Source: SVTX01 sp045538195 (GTDB taxonomy: Bacteria; Bacillota; Clostridia; Oscillospirales; CAG-272). From it: a DNA stretch of 64,000 nucleotides. The stretch lies in contig JAZSRA010000107.1 in the NCBI GenBank assembly GCA_045538195.1, forward strand, positions 1 to 64,000, in the 5' to 3' direction. Of the stretch, positions 51,280-60,322 are shown in pieces; positions within the stretch are counted from its first letter, which is position 1, and every line of letters starts with the position of its first letter. The position numbers were made by a program, and so were the translations under genes. Below the pieces are notes generated by a model. That model had not been told where the DNA came from. It worked only from the letters and a program-made list of their open reading frames with translations, and ran no database searches.

Positions 51280-52731
51280 ATGAAAAAAACTCCTAAGCTT
51301 GACGCAAACGGCAAGCGCAAGTTTGGTATTCTTGACAGCATCTCTTATGCAGCCGGTGACTTCGGCTGTAATATGAGCTTTGCTCTCAAGGGTACAATGG
51401 CAATCTTCTGGACCCAGTTTATGAGAATGGACTCCGTCCTTTACGCAGGACTCCTTATTCTCGTTCAGATCTGGGACGCTATCAACGACCCGCTTATCGG
51501 TTCTATCATAGACCGAGACAAGAGAAAGAACTACAAGAGGGGCAAGTTCCTCGCGTATATTTGGCTCGGTTCCATCGGTCTGCTAGTAGCAGGCGCTCTA
51601 TGCTTTATCCCATGGGTACAAAACGCAGACACACTCATTAAAGCTATCGTTTTCGTAGCAGGATATATCCTCTGGGATGCCTTCTACACAATAGCAAACG
51701 TTCCCTACGGTTCTCTGCTCTCCTTGATCTCCAAGGATCCCGCAGACCGCGCATCTCTCTCTGCTTGGCGTTCAGTCGGATCTATGGTAGGAAACATGGT
51801 TCCCATGGTGATCCTTCCTATGATTATTTACGACAGCAATAACAACATTATCGGTGAGCGTGTATTCATAGCTGCTCTCATTATGGGTGTGCTTGGATTT
51901 GTCGCTTTCCAGTTTATGATCCGCACCACTACTATCCGAGTTGAAGAAGATATTACCGTCAGCGAGGAACAGCCCAAGTTTAACGTATTAAAGGCTATGT
52001 GGAACTTTATGAAGAACCGTCCCGCAGTCGGTGCAACTCTCGGCGCTATGGGTATGTTCATCGGTATGCAGGGCGCAGCTACTGCCGTTACCGTTATGTT
52101 CCAGTCCTACTTTAAAAACGTCGCACTTTCCGGTGTCGTTACAATGTTCGCGATGATACCGATCGTCGCATTTACCCCTCTCGCTCGTAAGCTGGTCGTC
52201 AAGTTCGGTAAGAAGGAGCTTTCGGTTCTCGGATCTATCTGCTCTCTTGCTGCTTGTGCGCTCATGCTCATCCTTCCCATCACCCCCGATGGCAAGGGTC
52301 TCATCATTTATATTGTATGTATGCTCCTCAACTCTCTGGGAACAGGTATCTATACTACCGTTTCCTGGTCTATGATGGGCGACGCTATCGACTACAACGA
52401 GTGGAAGAACGGCACCCGCGAGGAAGGAACAGTATACTCTCTGCACTCCTTCTTCCGTAAGCTGGCTCAGGGTCTTGGTCCCTCCCTCGCTCTCGTTATC
52501 ATGGCGGCTCTCGGTTATTCCGAGATCAACGGAGGAAACCAGCTCTTCTCTGTAGCGCTCAATATGCGCTATCTCGTAGCAGGTCTCTATCTCTTTGCGG
52601 CTATTATGCAGTTCATCGGTCTTGCTCTTATCTATAACCTTGATAAGAAGACACTTGAGAAGATGAACAAGGAGCTGGCAGAGCGTCATGTAGCAGCAGA
52701 AGTATCCGCAGATCAGCCTGCGGAGCAGTAA
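51280..52731 (+). CDS. GPH-family sugar:cation symporter (MelB-like)
   Basis: A 483-aa, 12-helix carrier. DSISYAAGDFGCNMSFAL at the N-terminus, DAINDPLIGSIIDRDKRKNYKRGKF (the GPH loop 2-3 signature) and MMGDAIDYNEWKNGTREEGTVYSLHSFFRKLAQGLG (the conserved central motif) are diagnostic. GPH carriers import galactosides, glucuronides or xylosides. GAAAGAGG precedes the start. It lies upstream of a galactose-type binding lipoprotein and a GH2 enzyme, so a beta-galactoside or beta-glucuronide is likely its substrate. Confidence 0.92.
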   Translation: MKKTPKLDANGKRKFGILDSISYAAGDFGCNMSFALKGTMAIFWTQFMRMDSVLYAGLLILVQIWDAINDPLIGSIIDRDKRKNYKRGKFLAYIWLGSIGLLVAGALCFIPWVQNADTLIKAIVFVAGYILWDAFYTIANVPYGSLLSLISKDPADRASLSAWRSVGSMVGNMVPMVILPMIIYDSNNNIIGERVFIAALIMGVLGFVAFQFMIRTTTIRVEEDITVSEEQPKFNVLKAMWNFMKNRPAVGATLGAMGMFIGMQGAATAVTVMFQSYFKNVALSGVVTMFAMIPIVAFTPLARKLVVKFGKKELSVLGSICSLAACALMLILPITPDGKGLIIYIVCMLLNSLGTGIYTTVSWSMMGDAIDYNEWKNGTREEGTVYSLHSFFRKLAQGLGPSLALVIMAALGYSEINGGNQLFSVALNMRYLVAGLYLFAAIMQFIGLALIYNLDKKTLEKMNKELAERHVAAEVSADQPAEQ

Positions 52732-52751
52732 TGGCAAGGAGGTTATTAATT

Positions 52752-53957
52752 ATGAAAAAAATATTAGCGTTAATACTCGTTGCTCTCTTTGCTTTAACAA
52801 CGTTAAGCCTCGCGGCTTGCGGAAGCATTAACAAATCCGAGGTTTCTATCCTCTGGAGCGGTAAGGACACCATAGAAGCTCCCGACAGCCTCATCAACTG
52901 CATTGATCGAGCAATGTATATTGAAAACATCAGCTACAAGAACTATGGCGCAAATGGCGACGCTGATGCACAGTATGAGCAGGCTAAGACCGCTGTTGAA
53001 GGCGGTTGCGCCGTGCTTATCGTAGAACCCGTAAAAGCTCTTGAAACATACAAGTATATTGAGCTTGCAAAAGATAAGAATATCCCTATAATCCTTATCG
53101 GTGATGCGGGTATCAGCCTTGCAGTTGACGCTTATAATAAGATTTACGGCGAATATGACAACTGCGTTATCATAAGAACCAACAGCGAGAGTCTCCCCAC
53201 GGTACAGGGAAAGCTTATTGCCGACTACGTTAAGGCTAATTTTAACAAGCTTGACCGCAACGGCGACGGCAAGATCAGCTACGTTAATTATACAAGCAGT
53301 CTTTATAGCAGTGCGGATGAAGCAAACAAGCTTCTTACCGAGAGTGAGGACTACGAGATCGAGATCGGTAGCGGCTGTAGAAAGGAAAAAGTCAGAACCG
53401 AGCTTGTTTTCTACGATGACAAGAACGCGGCAAAGCTCCTTCCCTCGGTCGGAGCCGGTATTGCACAGTTGGCTATTATGGAAAAGTACAACGACGAAGC
53501 TAACAACACCGTTGAGCTTATCATTACCGACAACGACGCTACTGCGCTGGAGATTCTCGTAGCTCTTCAAAGCAAGGGATTCAACACCGACAAGTTGACC
53601 ACTCACAACATCCCCGTGTTCACCGTTGGATTTGAGACCGACTACAAGGCATACGTTCTCTCGGGCGCTCCCGCAGATGAGGATGCCAAGAAAGAGCATC
53701 TTGAAAACAACAAATACCTCTGCGATCTCACCGTCGTCGAGGAAGAGGATGTTGAGATAATGATCTGGAACACCAAGAACGTTATCGCTACGGGCAGACT
53801 TGCCGGAACCGTTATAGAGGATCAGGACACGATCGCAGAGACAATCGCATCGGTCGTTCGCAATTTCGTTAACGACAAGGCAGCGTTTGACGGTCTCAAC
53901 GCTGAATACGTCAGCGAAAGCGGCAAGGAATATCTTGTTCCCTATATCAGCAATTAA
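52752..53957 (+). CDS. Galactose/methyl-galactoside-type substrate-binding lipoprotein
   Basis: A type I periplasmic-binding protein. The signal peptide ends in the lipobox LAAC (C23). The body has the MglB fold, with QYEQAKTAVEGGCAVLIVEPV and the calcium-binding loop DRNGDGKISYV (158-168) characteristic of glucose/galactose-binding proteins. The start at 52752 follows AGGAGG. At 401 aa it is slightly longer than MglB. No ABC ATPase or permease is nearby; in this operon it may serve a distant transporter or act as a sugar sensor. Confidence 0.88.
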   Translation: MKKILALILVALFALTTLSLAACGSINKSEVSILWSGKDTIEAPDSLINCIDRAMYIENISYKNYGANGDADAQYEQAKTAVEGGCAVLIVEPVKALETYKYIELAKDKNIPIILIGDAGISLAVDAYNKIYGEYDNCVIIRTNSESLPTVQGKLIADYVKANFNKLDRNGDGKISYVNYTSSLYSSADEANKLLTESEDYEIEIGSGCRKEKVRTELVFYDDKNAAKLLPSVGAGIAQLAIMEKYNDEANNTVELIITDNDATALEILVALQSKGFNTDKLTTHNIPVFTVGFETDYKAYVLSGAPADEDAKKEHLENNKYLCDLTVVEEEDVEIMIWNTKNVIATGRLAGTVIEDQDTIAETIASVVRNFVNDKAAFDGLNAEYVSESGKEYLVPYISN

Positions 53958-53964
53958 TATCTTC

Positions 53965-54000
53965 AAGGTCTCACTTTGCCACGGTAGGTCGAGGCAGGTG
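53965..54000 (+). promoter_or_regulatory. Hairpin between binding-protein and GH2 genes
   Basis: GGTCTCAC and GTGAGACC pair around an inner TGCC/GGCA stem. There is no T-run, so it may set relative expression or mRNA stability instead of ending transcription. Confidence 0.5.
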
Positions 54001-54071
54001 AGACCCTGTTTAAATTAGCTTAATATTAGTTTTATACAATATATCCGTAAACTTTTAATTAGGAGATAATA

Positions 54072-56354
54072 ATGAGACAAATAATCAAACTCAACGAAAA
54101 TTGGCTCTTCAAGAAGGACACCACAGATATTACAGCACGCGACGGAGCGAGCGTTAATCTTCCCCACACTTGGAACGCGGAGGACGGACACGACGGCGGT
54201 AACGACTATTTCCGCGGTTCTTGCCTTTACGTCAAGACCTTAAAGAAGGCTGACCTCCCTGCCGCTGACCGCTACTATCTTGAAATTCTCGGTGCAAACT
54301 CCTCCGCTGACGTTTACGTAGGCGGCGAAAAGCTTGCTCACCACGACGGCGGTTACTCCACTTGGAGAGTTGACCTCACCGAGAAGCTCTCGGACGAGAC
54401 CGACATCGCTATCGTAGTTGACAACTCCCCCAATGAGATCGTCTATCCCCAGATGGCAGACTTCACCTTCTACGGCGGTCTTTACAGAGACGTAAACCTC
54501 GTTTGCGTCAACAACACTCACTTTGATCTTGACTACTTTGGCGGTACGGGTCTTGTTATCACCCCCGCAGTTGAAGGCAAAGACGCAAAGGTTACCGTCG
54601 AGGTCTACACCACCGACCTAAAGGAAGGTCAGAAGCTGGTCTACACCATTTACGATAAGGAAGAAAACGAGCTTCAAAAGATAGAGACCACCGACAAAAA
54701 GGTAGTATTTGAGATCGCAGACGTTCACCTTTGGCACGGACGCAAGGATCCCTACCTATATTGCTGTGAGGTCGAGATCGTAGAGGGTGACACCGTTCTT
54801 GATAACGTATGCCACCGCTTCGGTTGCCGCACCTTCAAGATCGATCCCAACAACGGATTTATCCTAAACGGTGAAGAATATCCCCTCCGCGGCGTTTCCC
54901 GTCATCAGGACAGACTTGGCATCGGTAACGCCCTCCTTCCCGAGCATCATGAAGAGGATATCGGATATATTATGGAGATGGGAGCAACCACTATCCGTCT
55001 CGCTCACTATCAGCACGATCAGTATTTCTACGATCTTTGTGACGAAAAGGGTCTGGTCATCTGGGCAGAAATTCCCTATATTTCCAAGCACATGCCCACA
55101 GGTCGTGAGAACACTATCTCGCAGATGAAGGAGCTTATCACACAGAACTACAATCACGCATCTATCGTGGTTTGGGGACTTTCCAACGAGATCTCTATCG
55201 GTGGTTCTGACGAGGATCTGCTTGAAAACCACAGAATACTCAACGATCTTGTTCACGAGATGGATAAGACCAGACTTACCACCATCGCGGCAGTTTCTAT
55301 GTGCAAAATGGACGACCCCTACCTCCTTATTCCCGACGTAGTTTCCTACAACCACTACTTCGGCTGGTACGGCGGGGACACAAGCATGAACGGTCCCTGG
55401 TTCGACAAGTTCCACGAAATGCACCCCTCAATCCCGATCGGAATTTCCGAGTACGGCTGCGAGGCTCTCAACTGGCACACCAGCGACCCCAAGCAGGGCG
55501 ACTACACCGAGGAATATCAGGCTTACTATCACGAGGAGCTTATCAAGCAGCTCTTTACCCGTAAATATATCTGGGCTACCCACGTATGGAATATGTTCGA
55601 CTTCGGCGCTGATGCAAGAGCCGAGGGCGGCGAGAATGGTCAGAACCACAAGGGTCTTATGACTATGGACCGTAAGTACAAGAAGGACTCCTTCTACGCT
55701 TACAAGGCATGGCTTGTCTCTCCCGAGGACGATCCCTTCGTTCACCTCTGCGGAAAGAGATACGTTGACAGAGTTGAGGACGTTACAAAGGTAACCGTTT
55801 ACTCTAACCTCCCCGAGGTCGAGTTGTTCGTCAACGGTGAAAGCATCGGCAAGAAGACTGCCGAGGATCACTTCTTCTACTTCGACGTTAAGAACGTTGG
55901 CGAGTCCACTATCACCGCCAAGGCAGGTGAGCTTTCCGACGAGGGCAAGATCCGCAAGGTAGAAGAACCCAATATGGATTACGTTCTCCGCGAGGTCGGC
56001 GCAGTCCTCAACTGGTTCGACATCGACGCCCCCGAGGGCAGATACTCTCTCAATGACAAGATCTCCGACATCATGGAGAGCAAGAGAGGTAAGCTCTGGT
56101 TCATCGGCATGGGCCTCAAGATCAAGAAGAAGATGGATAAGAACAAGAAGGCTGAAAAGGGCGGCGAAAAGAAATCCGGTGGATTTGACGTCGATCTTAA
56201 AGCCGACGGCGGTCTTATGCAGATGATGGGCGGATTTACCGTTCTTCGTCTCACAAGCATGATGGGTATGATGAATATCAGCTTCACCAAGGAAGAGCTT
56301 CTCAAGATGAACAAGAAGCTTAACCGCATCAAGAAACCTAAGCACGTAAAGTAA
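54072..56354 (+). CDS. Glycoside hydrolase family 2 (beta-galactosidase/beta-glucuronidase-like)
   Basis: A 760-aa cytosolic GH2 enzyme. Residues 1-165 form the sugar-binding domain (NLPHTWN, YFRGSCLYVKT), followed by the immunoglobulin-like domain and the barrel. Acid/base E is in VVWGLSNEISIGG and the nucleophile in GISEYGCEA. After about residue 620 there is an atypical tail with a Lys-rich linker (KIKKKMDKNKKAEKGGEKK), a Met/Gly-rich segment (LMQMMGGFTVLRL) and FTKEELLKMNKKLNRIKK. AGGAG precedes the start. It is the last gene of the GPH-SBP-GH2 operon. Confidence 0.92.
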   Translation: MRQIIKLNENWLFKKDTTDITARDGASVNLPHTWNAEDGHDGGNDYFRGSCLYVKTLKKADLPAADRYYLEILGANSSADVYVGGEKLAHHDGGYSTWRVDLTEKLSDETDIAIVVDNSPNEIVYPQMADFTFYGGLYRDVNLVCVNNTHFDLDYFGGTGLVITPAVEGKDAKVTVEVYTTDLKEGQKLVYTIYDKEENELQKIETTDKKVVFEIADVHLWHGRKDPYLYCCEVEIVEGDTVLDNVCHRFGCRTFKIDPNNGFILNGEEYPLRGVSRHQDRLGIGNALLPEHHEEDIGYIMEMGATTIRLAHYQHDQYFYDLCDEKGLVIWAEIPYISKHMPTGRENTISQMKELITQNYNHASIVVWGLSNEISIGGSDEDLLENHRILNDLVHEMDKTRLTTIAAVSMCKMDDPYLLIPDVVSYNHYFGWYGGDTSMNGPWFDKFHEMHPSIPIGISEYGCEALNWHTSDPKQGDYTEEYQAYYHEELIKQLFTRKYIWATHVWNMFDFGADARAEGGENGQNHKGLMTMDRKYKKDSFYAYKAWLVSPEDDPFVHLCGKRYVDRVEDVTKVTVYSNLPEVELFVNGESIGKKTAEDHFFYFDVKNVGESTITAKAGELSDEGKIRKVEEPNMDYVLREVGAVLNWFDIDAPEGRYSLNDKISDIMESKRGKLWFIGMGLKIKKKMDKNKKAEKGGEKKSGGFDVDLKADGGLMQMMGGFTVLRLTSMMGMMNISFTKEELLKMNKKLNRIKKPKHVK

Positions 56355-56364
56355 TTTCAAAAGT

Positions 56365-56400
56365 AAGGGCAGGCGATATCGCCTGCCCTTGTATTTTTTT
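56365..56400 (+). terminator. Terminator of the GPH-SBP-GH2 operon
   Basis: AAGGGCAGGCGAT and ATCGCCTGCCCTT form a perfect 13-bp stem followed by a T-rich tail. Confidence 0.92.
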
Positions 56401-56425
56401 CTATCTCAAAAAACTTAAATATCTA

Positions 56426-56454
56426 TTGACAAAAGTACAAAATAATTATATAAT
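56426..56454 (+). promoter_or_regulatory. Sigma-A promoter of mscL
   Basis: Perfect TTGACA and TATAAT with a 17-bp spacer, 46 bp before the start codon chosen for mscL. Confidence 0.85.
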
Positions 56455-56500
56455 TATATGTGTCAAAATTCGACCGAAAAGGTCAAAGAAAGGTAAAACT

Positions 56501-57145
56501 ATGAAGAAATTTTTTGAAGAATTTAAGAAATTTATCACCCGCGGCAACGTGGTTGATATGGCAGTCGGTGTTATCGTCGGCGGCGCGTTTACTGCAATCG
56601 TAAACGGACTCAGCAACAACATACTCAAGCCCCTCATCAATATGTTCCTGTTCAAGTTGCTTGGAGAAGGCTCTCTTGAAAACATTTATACCGTTCTTCA
56701 CCCGGTTTATATGGTTGATGCGACCACCGGAGAGTTCGTATTTGACCCCGAAACAGGCGCAAGAATGTTGGATCTTGCTAAGTCTATCTACATCGACTGG
56801 GGCTCCTTCATTAACGCCGTTATCAACTTCTTCATTATCGCATTCGTTCTCTTCGTTATCGTTAAGATAATCAATAAATTCAGAGAAAACCACGAAGAAA
56901 TGCTTGATAAAATTAACAGCAAAAAGCTTTCGAAGGACCAGCGCAAGGAGCTGAGGGAGGCAGGAATCAAGATTACCAACAAAGCGGCAGTTGAAGCATA
57001 TTTCGCAGAAAAGAAGCGCATCGCCGACGAAAAGGCTGCTGAGGAAGCGGCAGCGGCGGCTGAAGCAGCAAGACTTGAACGTGAGGCTAATCCCACCACC
57101 GAGGACCTGCTTAAACTGATACTTGCAGAGCTTAAGAATAAATAA
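56501..57145 (+). CDS. mscL: Large-conductance mechanosensitive channel, enlarged
   Basis: A pressure-release channel. FFEEFKKFITRGNVVDMAVGVIVGGAFTAIV is the N-terminal amphipathic helix and pore helix TM1; INAVINFFIIAFVLFVIVKIIN is TM2. The extracellular loop is expanded (about 45-95, with YMVDATTGEFVFDPETG), and the C-terminal helix is followed by an Ala/Glu-rich coiled coil (ADEKAAEEAAAAAEAARLE) and the usual TEDLLKLILAELKNK end. It is 214 aa versus about 140. The start at 56501 follows AAAGG; an upstream in-frame Met lies in the promoter. Confidence 0.93.
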   Translation: MKKFFEEFKKFITRGNVVDMAVGVIVGGAFTAIVNGLSNNILKPLINMFLFKLLGEGSLENIYTVLHPVYMVDATTGEFVFDPETGARMLDLAKSIYIDWGSFINAVINFFIIAFVLFVIVKIINKFRENHEEMLDKINSKKLSKDQRKELREAGIKITNKAAVEAYFAEKKRIADEKAAEEAAAAAEAARLEREANPTTEDLLKLILAELKNK

Positions 57146-57159
57146 AAAAACACGAAAAT

Positions 57160-57184
57160 GGGCGGTCAAGCACCGCCCGTTTTT
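57160..57184 (+). terminator. Terminator of mscL
   Basis: GGGCGGT and ACCGCCC form a stem followed by GTTTTTAC. Confidence 0.8.
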
Positions 57185-57198
57185 ACACTTTAAAAACA

Positions 57199-57231
57199 AA
57201 AAGCCACTTGCAAAAAAGCAAGTGGTTTTTT
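57199..57231. terminator. Bidirectional terminator between mscL and the 88-aa gene
   Basis: CCACTTGC and GCAAGTGG form a perfect 8-bp stem with T-runs on both strands. Confidence 0.85.
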
Positions 57232-57245
57232 GTATGTAACGTAAA

Positions 57246-57512
57246 TTACTCAGCGTCTGCCTTGGGCTTTCCGGAAGGAATACCAGAAAGAAGAGTAGCC
57301 TTATCAGCTGCTTCGTATGCCTCATCAGACATGCAAAGGATCTTGATACCCTGAATGATACCCATGATAGCATTGATCAATGCAATGATACCGCAAGTAA
57401 TAACTCCAAAAACGATTCTGAGAATACCAGCCTTAACATTACCTGTGATAAAGCAAGGAACACCAATCTGGTTAAACAAAATGGTAAGAATACCAAATAC
57501 GATCTTGTTCAT
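57246..57512 (-). CDS. Small TM2-domain-like membrane protein
   Basis: An 88-aa protein with two close hydrophobic helices (about 4-22 and 29-52) separated by a short turn (GNVKAGILR), followed by a charged tail ending in KADAE. This layout resembles TM2-domain proteins. AGGAGG precedes the ATG. It has a consensus promoter and a terminator, so it is an independent gene of unknown role. Confidence 0.75.
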   Translation of the reverse strand: MNKIVFGILTILFNQIGVPCFITGNVKAGILRIVFGVITCGIIALINAIMGIIQGIKILCMSDEAYEAADKATLLSGIPSGKPKADAE

Positions 57513-57544
57513 AGCAAAAAACCTCCTTCTTTAAAGATACTATG

Positions 57545-57573
57545 ATTATAGCACGGTTTTGACAGTTTGTCAA
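57545..57573 (-). promoter_or_regulatory. Sigma-A promoter of the 88-aa gene
   Basis: Perfect TTGACA and TATAAT with a 17-bp spacer, about 33 bp before the start codon. Confidence 0.88.
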
Positions 57574-57708
57574 GAGTTTCGCCGTACTTTTTAAAAACAG
57601 TTGACTTTAATCAACATTTTTTCTTCATATCACGTGTTTCAAACAGTCCTTGTGATCATGCAATATTTATATATGAAATCAAATCCGATTTTATAACTAT
57701 ATAAACAC

Positions 57709-57798
57709 TCATCCGTTTACCTTCTTTTCGATATAATCGATAACGAATGTCTCCATTTTTTCTAGCGTCATCAAAAAACTGTTTTTCTGTTCGCTCAT
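57709..57798 (-). CDS. Possible 29-aa leader-type or small protein
   Basis: An ATG overlaps the stop codon of the upstream SipW-type gene (ATGA) and opens a 29-codon frame, MSEQKNSFLMTLEKMETF and so on, ending KKVNG. It would be an amphipathic helix. There is no clear ribosome binding site, so it depends on coupling. The evidence is only position and composition. Confidence 0.25.
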   Translation of the reverse strand: MSEQKNSFLMTLEKMETFVIDYIEKKVNG

Positions 57799-58388
57799 GC
57801 AGATGGTTCTTGCGTTGTCTCGCCTTCATCCTTTACTTCAGGCATAGGATATGTACTCCCATACTCTATATCAGCATTGAGAACCACGCCCCAACGAGGC
57901 TCAAGAATAACTTTCGTTGTTTTCGTCACTGTAATCTTAAACTTGAACGGGTCTGTTCTCGCTTCGCTCTTATCAACATTGGCGGTATTGTCTCCAATGA
58001 TTGCAGCGGTATGTTGTTCTGCACCGTCTCCTATCGTTACAACACAGTGTCCCTTAACTGTGGATTCCGTTGTCAACGTCAAAGTAATCTCATATGTTCC
58101 CGGATAAAGAGTACAAATGTATCTTCCCGCCTTAGCAGAATCTTCAGCTAATTCAACATTGCTCGCAGTCGCAACGCCATCATCGACCTTCGATACAGCT
58201 ATCGTCACGTCAAAGGATCCCGATGTAAGCGTATTCCTGCTACTCGTTGTTTCAGCGGTAAACCAAGCGTAAGTCATGGAGCAGAGCGCGACAAGGCATA
58301 GCAAAATACTGACCACCGATATGATCAGACTTTGCGAAAACGCCTTTTCTGTTATTTTTTCGTCTTTGCAATCAAAAAAGTTTTTCAA
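57795..58388 (-). CDS. Small secreted protein with SipW-type signal (TasA/CalY-like)
   Basis: A 197-aa protein with an N-terminal membrane segment ending CSMTYAWFTAETTSSRNTLTSGSFDV, the pattern of SipW-cognate signal peptides (AWFTxxxxSxxNxxxxGxxDV). The remainder is beta-rich and resembles a single TasA-like sandwich; the tail is Glu/Thr-rich. The start is a TTG at 58388 with AGGAGG seven bases upstream; no ATG in frame has a ribosome binding site. It is the last large gene of the cluster. A SipW peptidase must be encoded outside the window. Confidence 0.78.
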   Translation of the reverse strand: MKNFFDCKDEKITEKAFSQSLIISVVSILLCLVALCSMTYAWFTAETTSSRNTLTSGSFDVTIAVSKVDDGVATASNVELAEDSAKAGRYICTLYPGTYEITLTLTTESTVKGHCVVTIGDGAEQHTAAIIGDNTANVDKSEARTDPFKFKITVTKTTKVILEPRWGVVLNADIEYGSTYPMPEVKDEGETTQEPSA

Positions 58389-58430
58389 GAGTTTTCCTCC
58401 TCTCGGATATCTATATGAGTTAATATTTTC

Positions 58431-58501
58431 AGCAATCAAAAGACACAAGCAGGATTCTCTTATGTCCTTTGATTGCCGCCCAACCCCCGAAGGGGTTGGG
58501 G
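58431..58501 (-). ncRNA. Two-hairpin structured RNA element, copy B
   Basis: On the minus strand CCCAACCCC-UUCG-GGGGUUGGG is followed at once by a 15-bp stem (GGCAAUCAAAGGACA with UGUCUUUUGAUUGCU) enclosing a loop with AUCCUG. It lies between the 590-aa surface gene and the next. Copy A at 60323-60390 has the same fold with compensatory changes. Its function is unknown. Confidence 0.7.
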
Positions 58502-58510
58502 ACTTTAGGT

Positions 58511-60283
58511 TTATTTATTGTTGTAAACAACGGTTACTCCGTCGTGAGTAGGACATCCGTAAACACCCTGCCCACCGCCAAAGAGTTGATCGAATATAAG
58601 CAGAATGTTATGGTCTTCACCATCATTATGAACGTGGTTGTCGTCTACTGCCTTGTTGCCATTCGCATCCGTGGCTACGCCGTAACGTGGATTGGAGTAG
58701 GGGGCACTTTGACCGCAGGCATTACCTGCCTGTACTCTTACGTAAGGCCAGTTCGTGCCTGCAAATTCACAGTAGGTGTAATTCGCCCAATCTCCGTAGG
58801 TGACGGTACAATTCGTTGCCGTCAAATAGGATGCTGTTGCACTGGTTCTACCATCTGCCGTCACTGTTTCCTCGGAATTACCGATTAACATGCCTGCTCT
58901 GCGGTATGCATACCATTGATAAGAGGACGTAACGTCGTTGTATGTATTGAGCTCACAAGCAACGTCGCAATCTTCAAATGTCAGTGTTGCATCTCCCCAC
59001 TTACCGCCTACGATACCGCCAAGTGAGCAGTCGAAATCACCCCACAGGCTGGAAACTACGACGTCAGAGGCTACGTCAACATTCTTAAAGGTCTGCGTGC
59101 CGTTTACTTCACCGACTACACCGCCGGTATAACGCTGATAGTTGGCAATGGTGCTATTGGAAACGGAAATGTTTTCATATGTGCAGTTGCCGTAGGAATA
59201 TCCAACAAGAACACCCATATCAATGCACTCCATGACGATTTCAGCACCGTCAATCGCTACGTTTTTAATAGTTGCATCCACAACAGAAGCGAACAATCCA
59301 CCACCTTCGGTGCTATAATCTAATCCAAGAGCCCAACCATTCTGATAAAGATTGAAAATGGTGTGCCCCTGACCATCAAAGGTTCCCTTAAATACGACAT
59401 CATAGCCGTAACCAATGGGGTCAAAGCTTTTAGGTTCAGTAGCTCCATCAGGGATGTAGCAAAGATCCATATCAGCATCAAGCTTTATGGTTTTACCCGC
59501 AAAATTATTGCCACCATCTACCAATTCAGCAAGACCTGCAAGTGCTTCTGCAGTGGAAAGAGTAAATTCGGTATCGGTATCATTGTACCAAGAAGTATCT
59601 GCCGTTCCGTCCCAAACGTCGACCTTATTCAACACGGGATATTCAGCATTCGCATCATAATCTTTACCGAAAGCATCTTCTTCAACAGCAGCCTGAGTTG
59701 CAACCAAGGTTACGCCAAGTTTTGCATAAAGCTTTTCGCCGGCGACGTTATAATCGTTGTCGTTAGCGGAAGGTGCCCAATATATTGCAACGTAGAACTC
59801 GTCAACACCAGTCTTTGCTTCAAGAACACAATCGCTCTCCAAAGCAAAGGTCTCAAGATCCCGAGTTGCAGCAGTCGCGATATTATCGCGGGTGGGCTGA
59901 ACGTTCAGAACCGCTACCTTAAGTACGTCAGCAAAGCTCTTACCCTCAACAACGCTAATACTAGAAACATTTATGGTAAGAGTGTACTTGAGATCAAGGC
60001 TACCGAGATTCTTAACAGTGAACTTTTCCCAAACCATTGCTCCGGGTTCCCAAAGGGTTACGTCGTCGAACAGCGTGGTAGTGTCGCTAACAGGCTCATC
60101 AGTGTCAGTACCATTGGCGTGATACAGTTCCACATCCAAATTACCAGCGACAATTTTGTTCGATGCGCTGGTAACGCTATCAGTGAACCAAGCGAACGTC
60201 GTCCCGAGCAGCATAGCGAAGCAAAGGAACAGAGCAATCACGCTGGAAATCAAAGCAGACTTCGTGCTTCTCGTCTTTGTCAT
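58511..60283 (-). CDS. SipW-type secreted surface protein with beta-helix (GLUG-like) domain
   Basis: A 590-aa secreted protein. Residues 1-50 carry a hydrophobic helix ending LLGTTFAWFTDSVTSASNKIVAGNLDVELYH, the SipW-cognate signal. Residues about 45-215 form a TasA-like beta domain. The rest has repeats typical of GLUG/right-handed beta-helix proteins (FDGQGHTIFNLY, GGLFASVVDATIKNVAIDGAEI, VGYSYGNCTYENI, GGVVGEVNGTQTFKNVDV). No sortase motif is seen. AGGAGG precedes the start. It is a paralogue of the 1059-aa protein upstream, with nearly identical signal sequences. Confidence 0.85.
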   Translation of the reverse strand: MTKTRSTKSALISSVIALFLCFAMLLGTTFAWFTDSVTSASNKIVAGNLDVELYHANGTDTDEPVSDTTTLFDDVTLWEPGAMVWEKFTVKNLGSLDLKYTLTINVSSISVVEGKSFADVLKVAVLNVQPTRDNIATAATRDLETFALESDCVLEAKTGVDEFYVAIYWAPSANDNDYNVAGEKLYAKLGVTLVATQAAVEEDAFGKDYDANAEYPVLNKVDVWDGTADTSWYNDTDTEFTLSTAEALAGLAELVDGGNNFAGKTIKLDADMDLCYIPDGATEPKSFDPIGYGYDVVFKGTFDGQGHTIFNLYQNGWALGLDYSTEGGGLFASVVDATIKNVAIDGAEIVMECIDMGVLVGYSYGNCTYENISVSNSTIANYQRYTGGVVGEVNGTQTFKNVDVASDVVVSSLWGDFDCSLGGIVGGKWGDATLTFEDCDVACELNTYNDVTSSYQWYAYRRAGMLIGNSEETVTADGRTSATASYLTATNCTVTYGDWANYTYCEFAGTNWPYVRVQAGNACGQSAPYSNPRYGVATDANGNKAVDDNHVHNDGEDHNILLIFDQLFGGGQGVYGCPTHDGVTVVYNNK

Positions 60284-60322
60284 TTTCTAATGACCTCCTT
60301 TTTTAATTTTTGTCGATTTATT

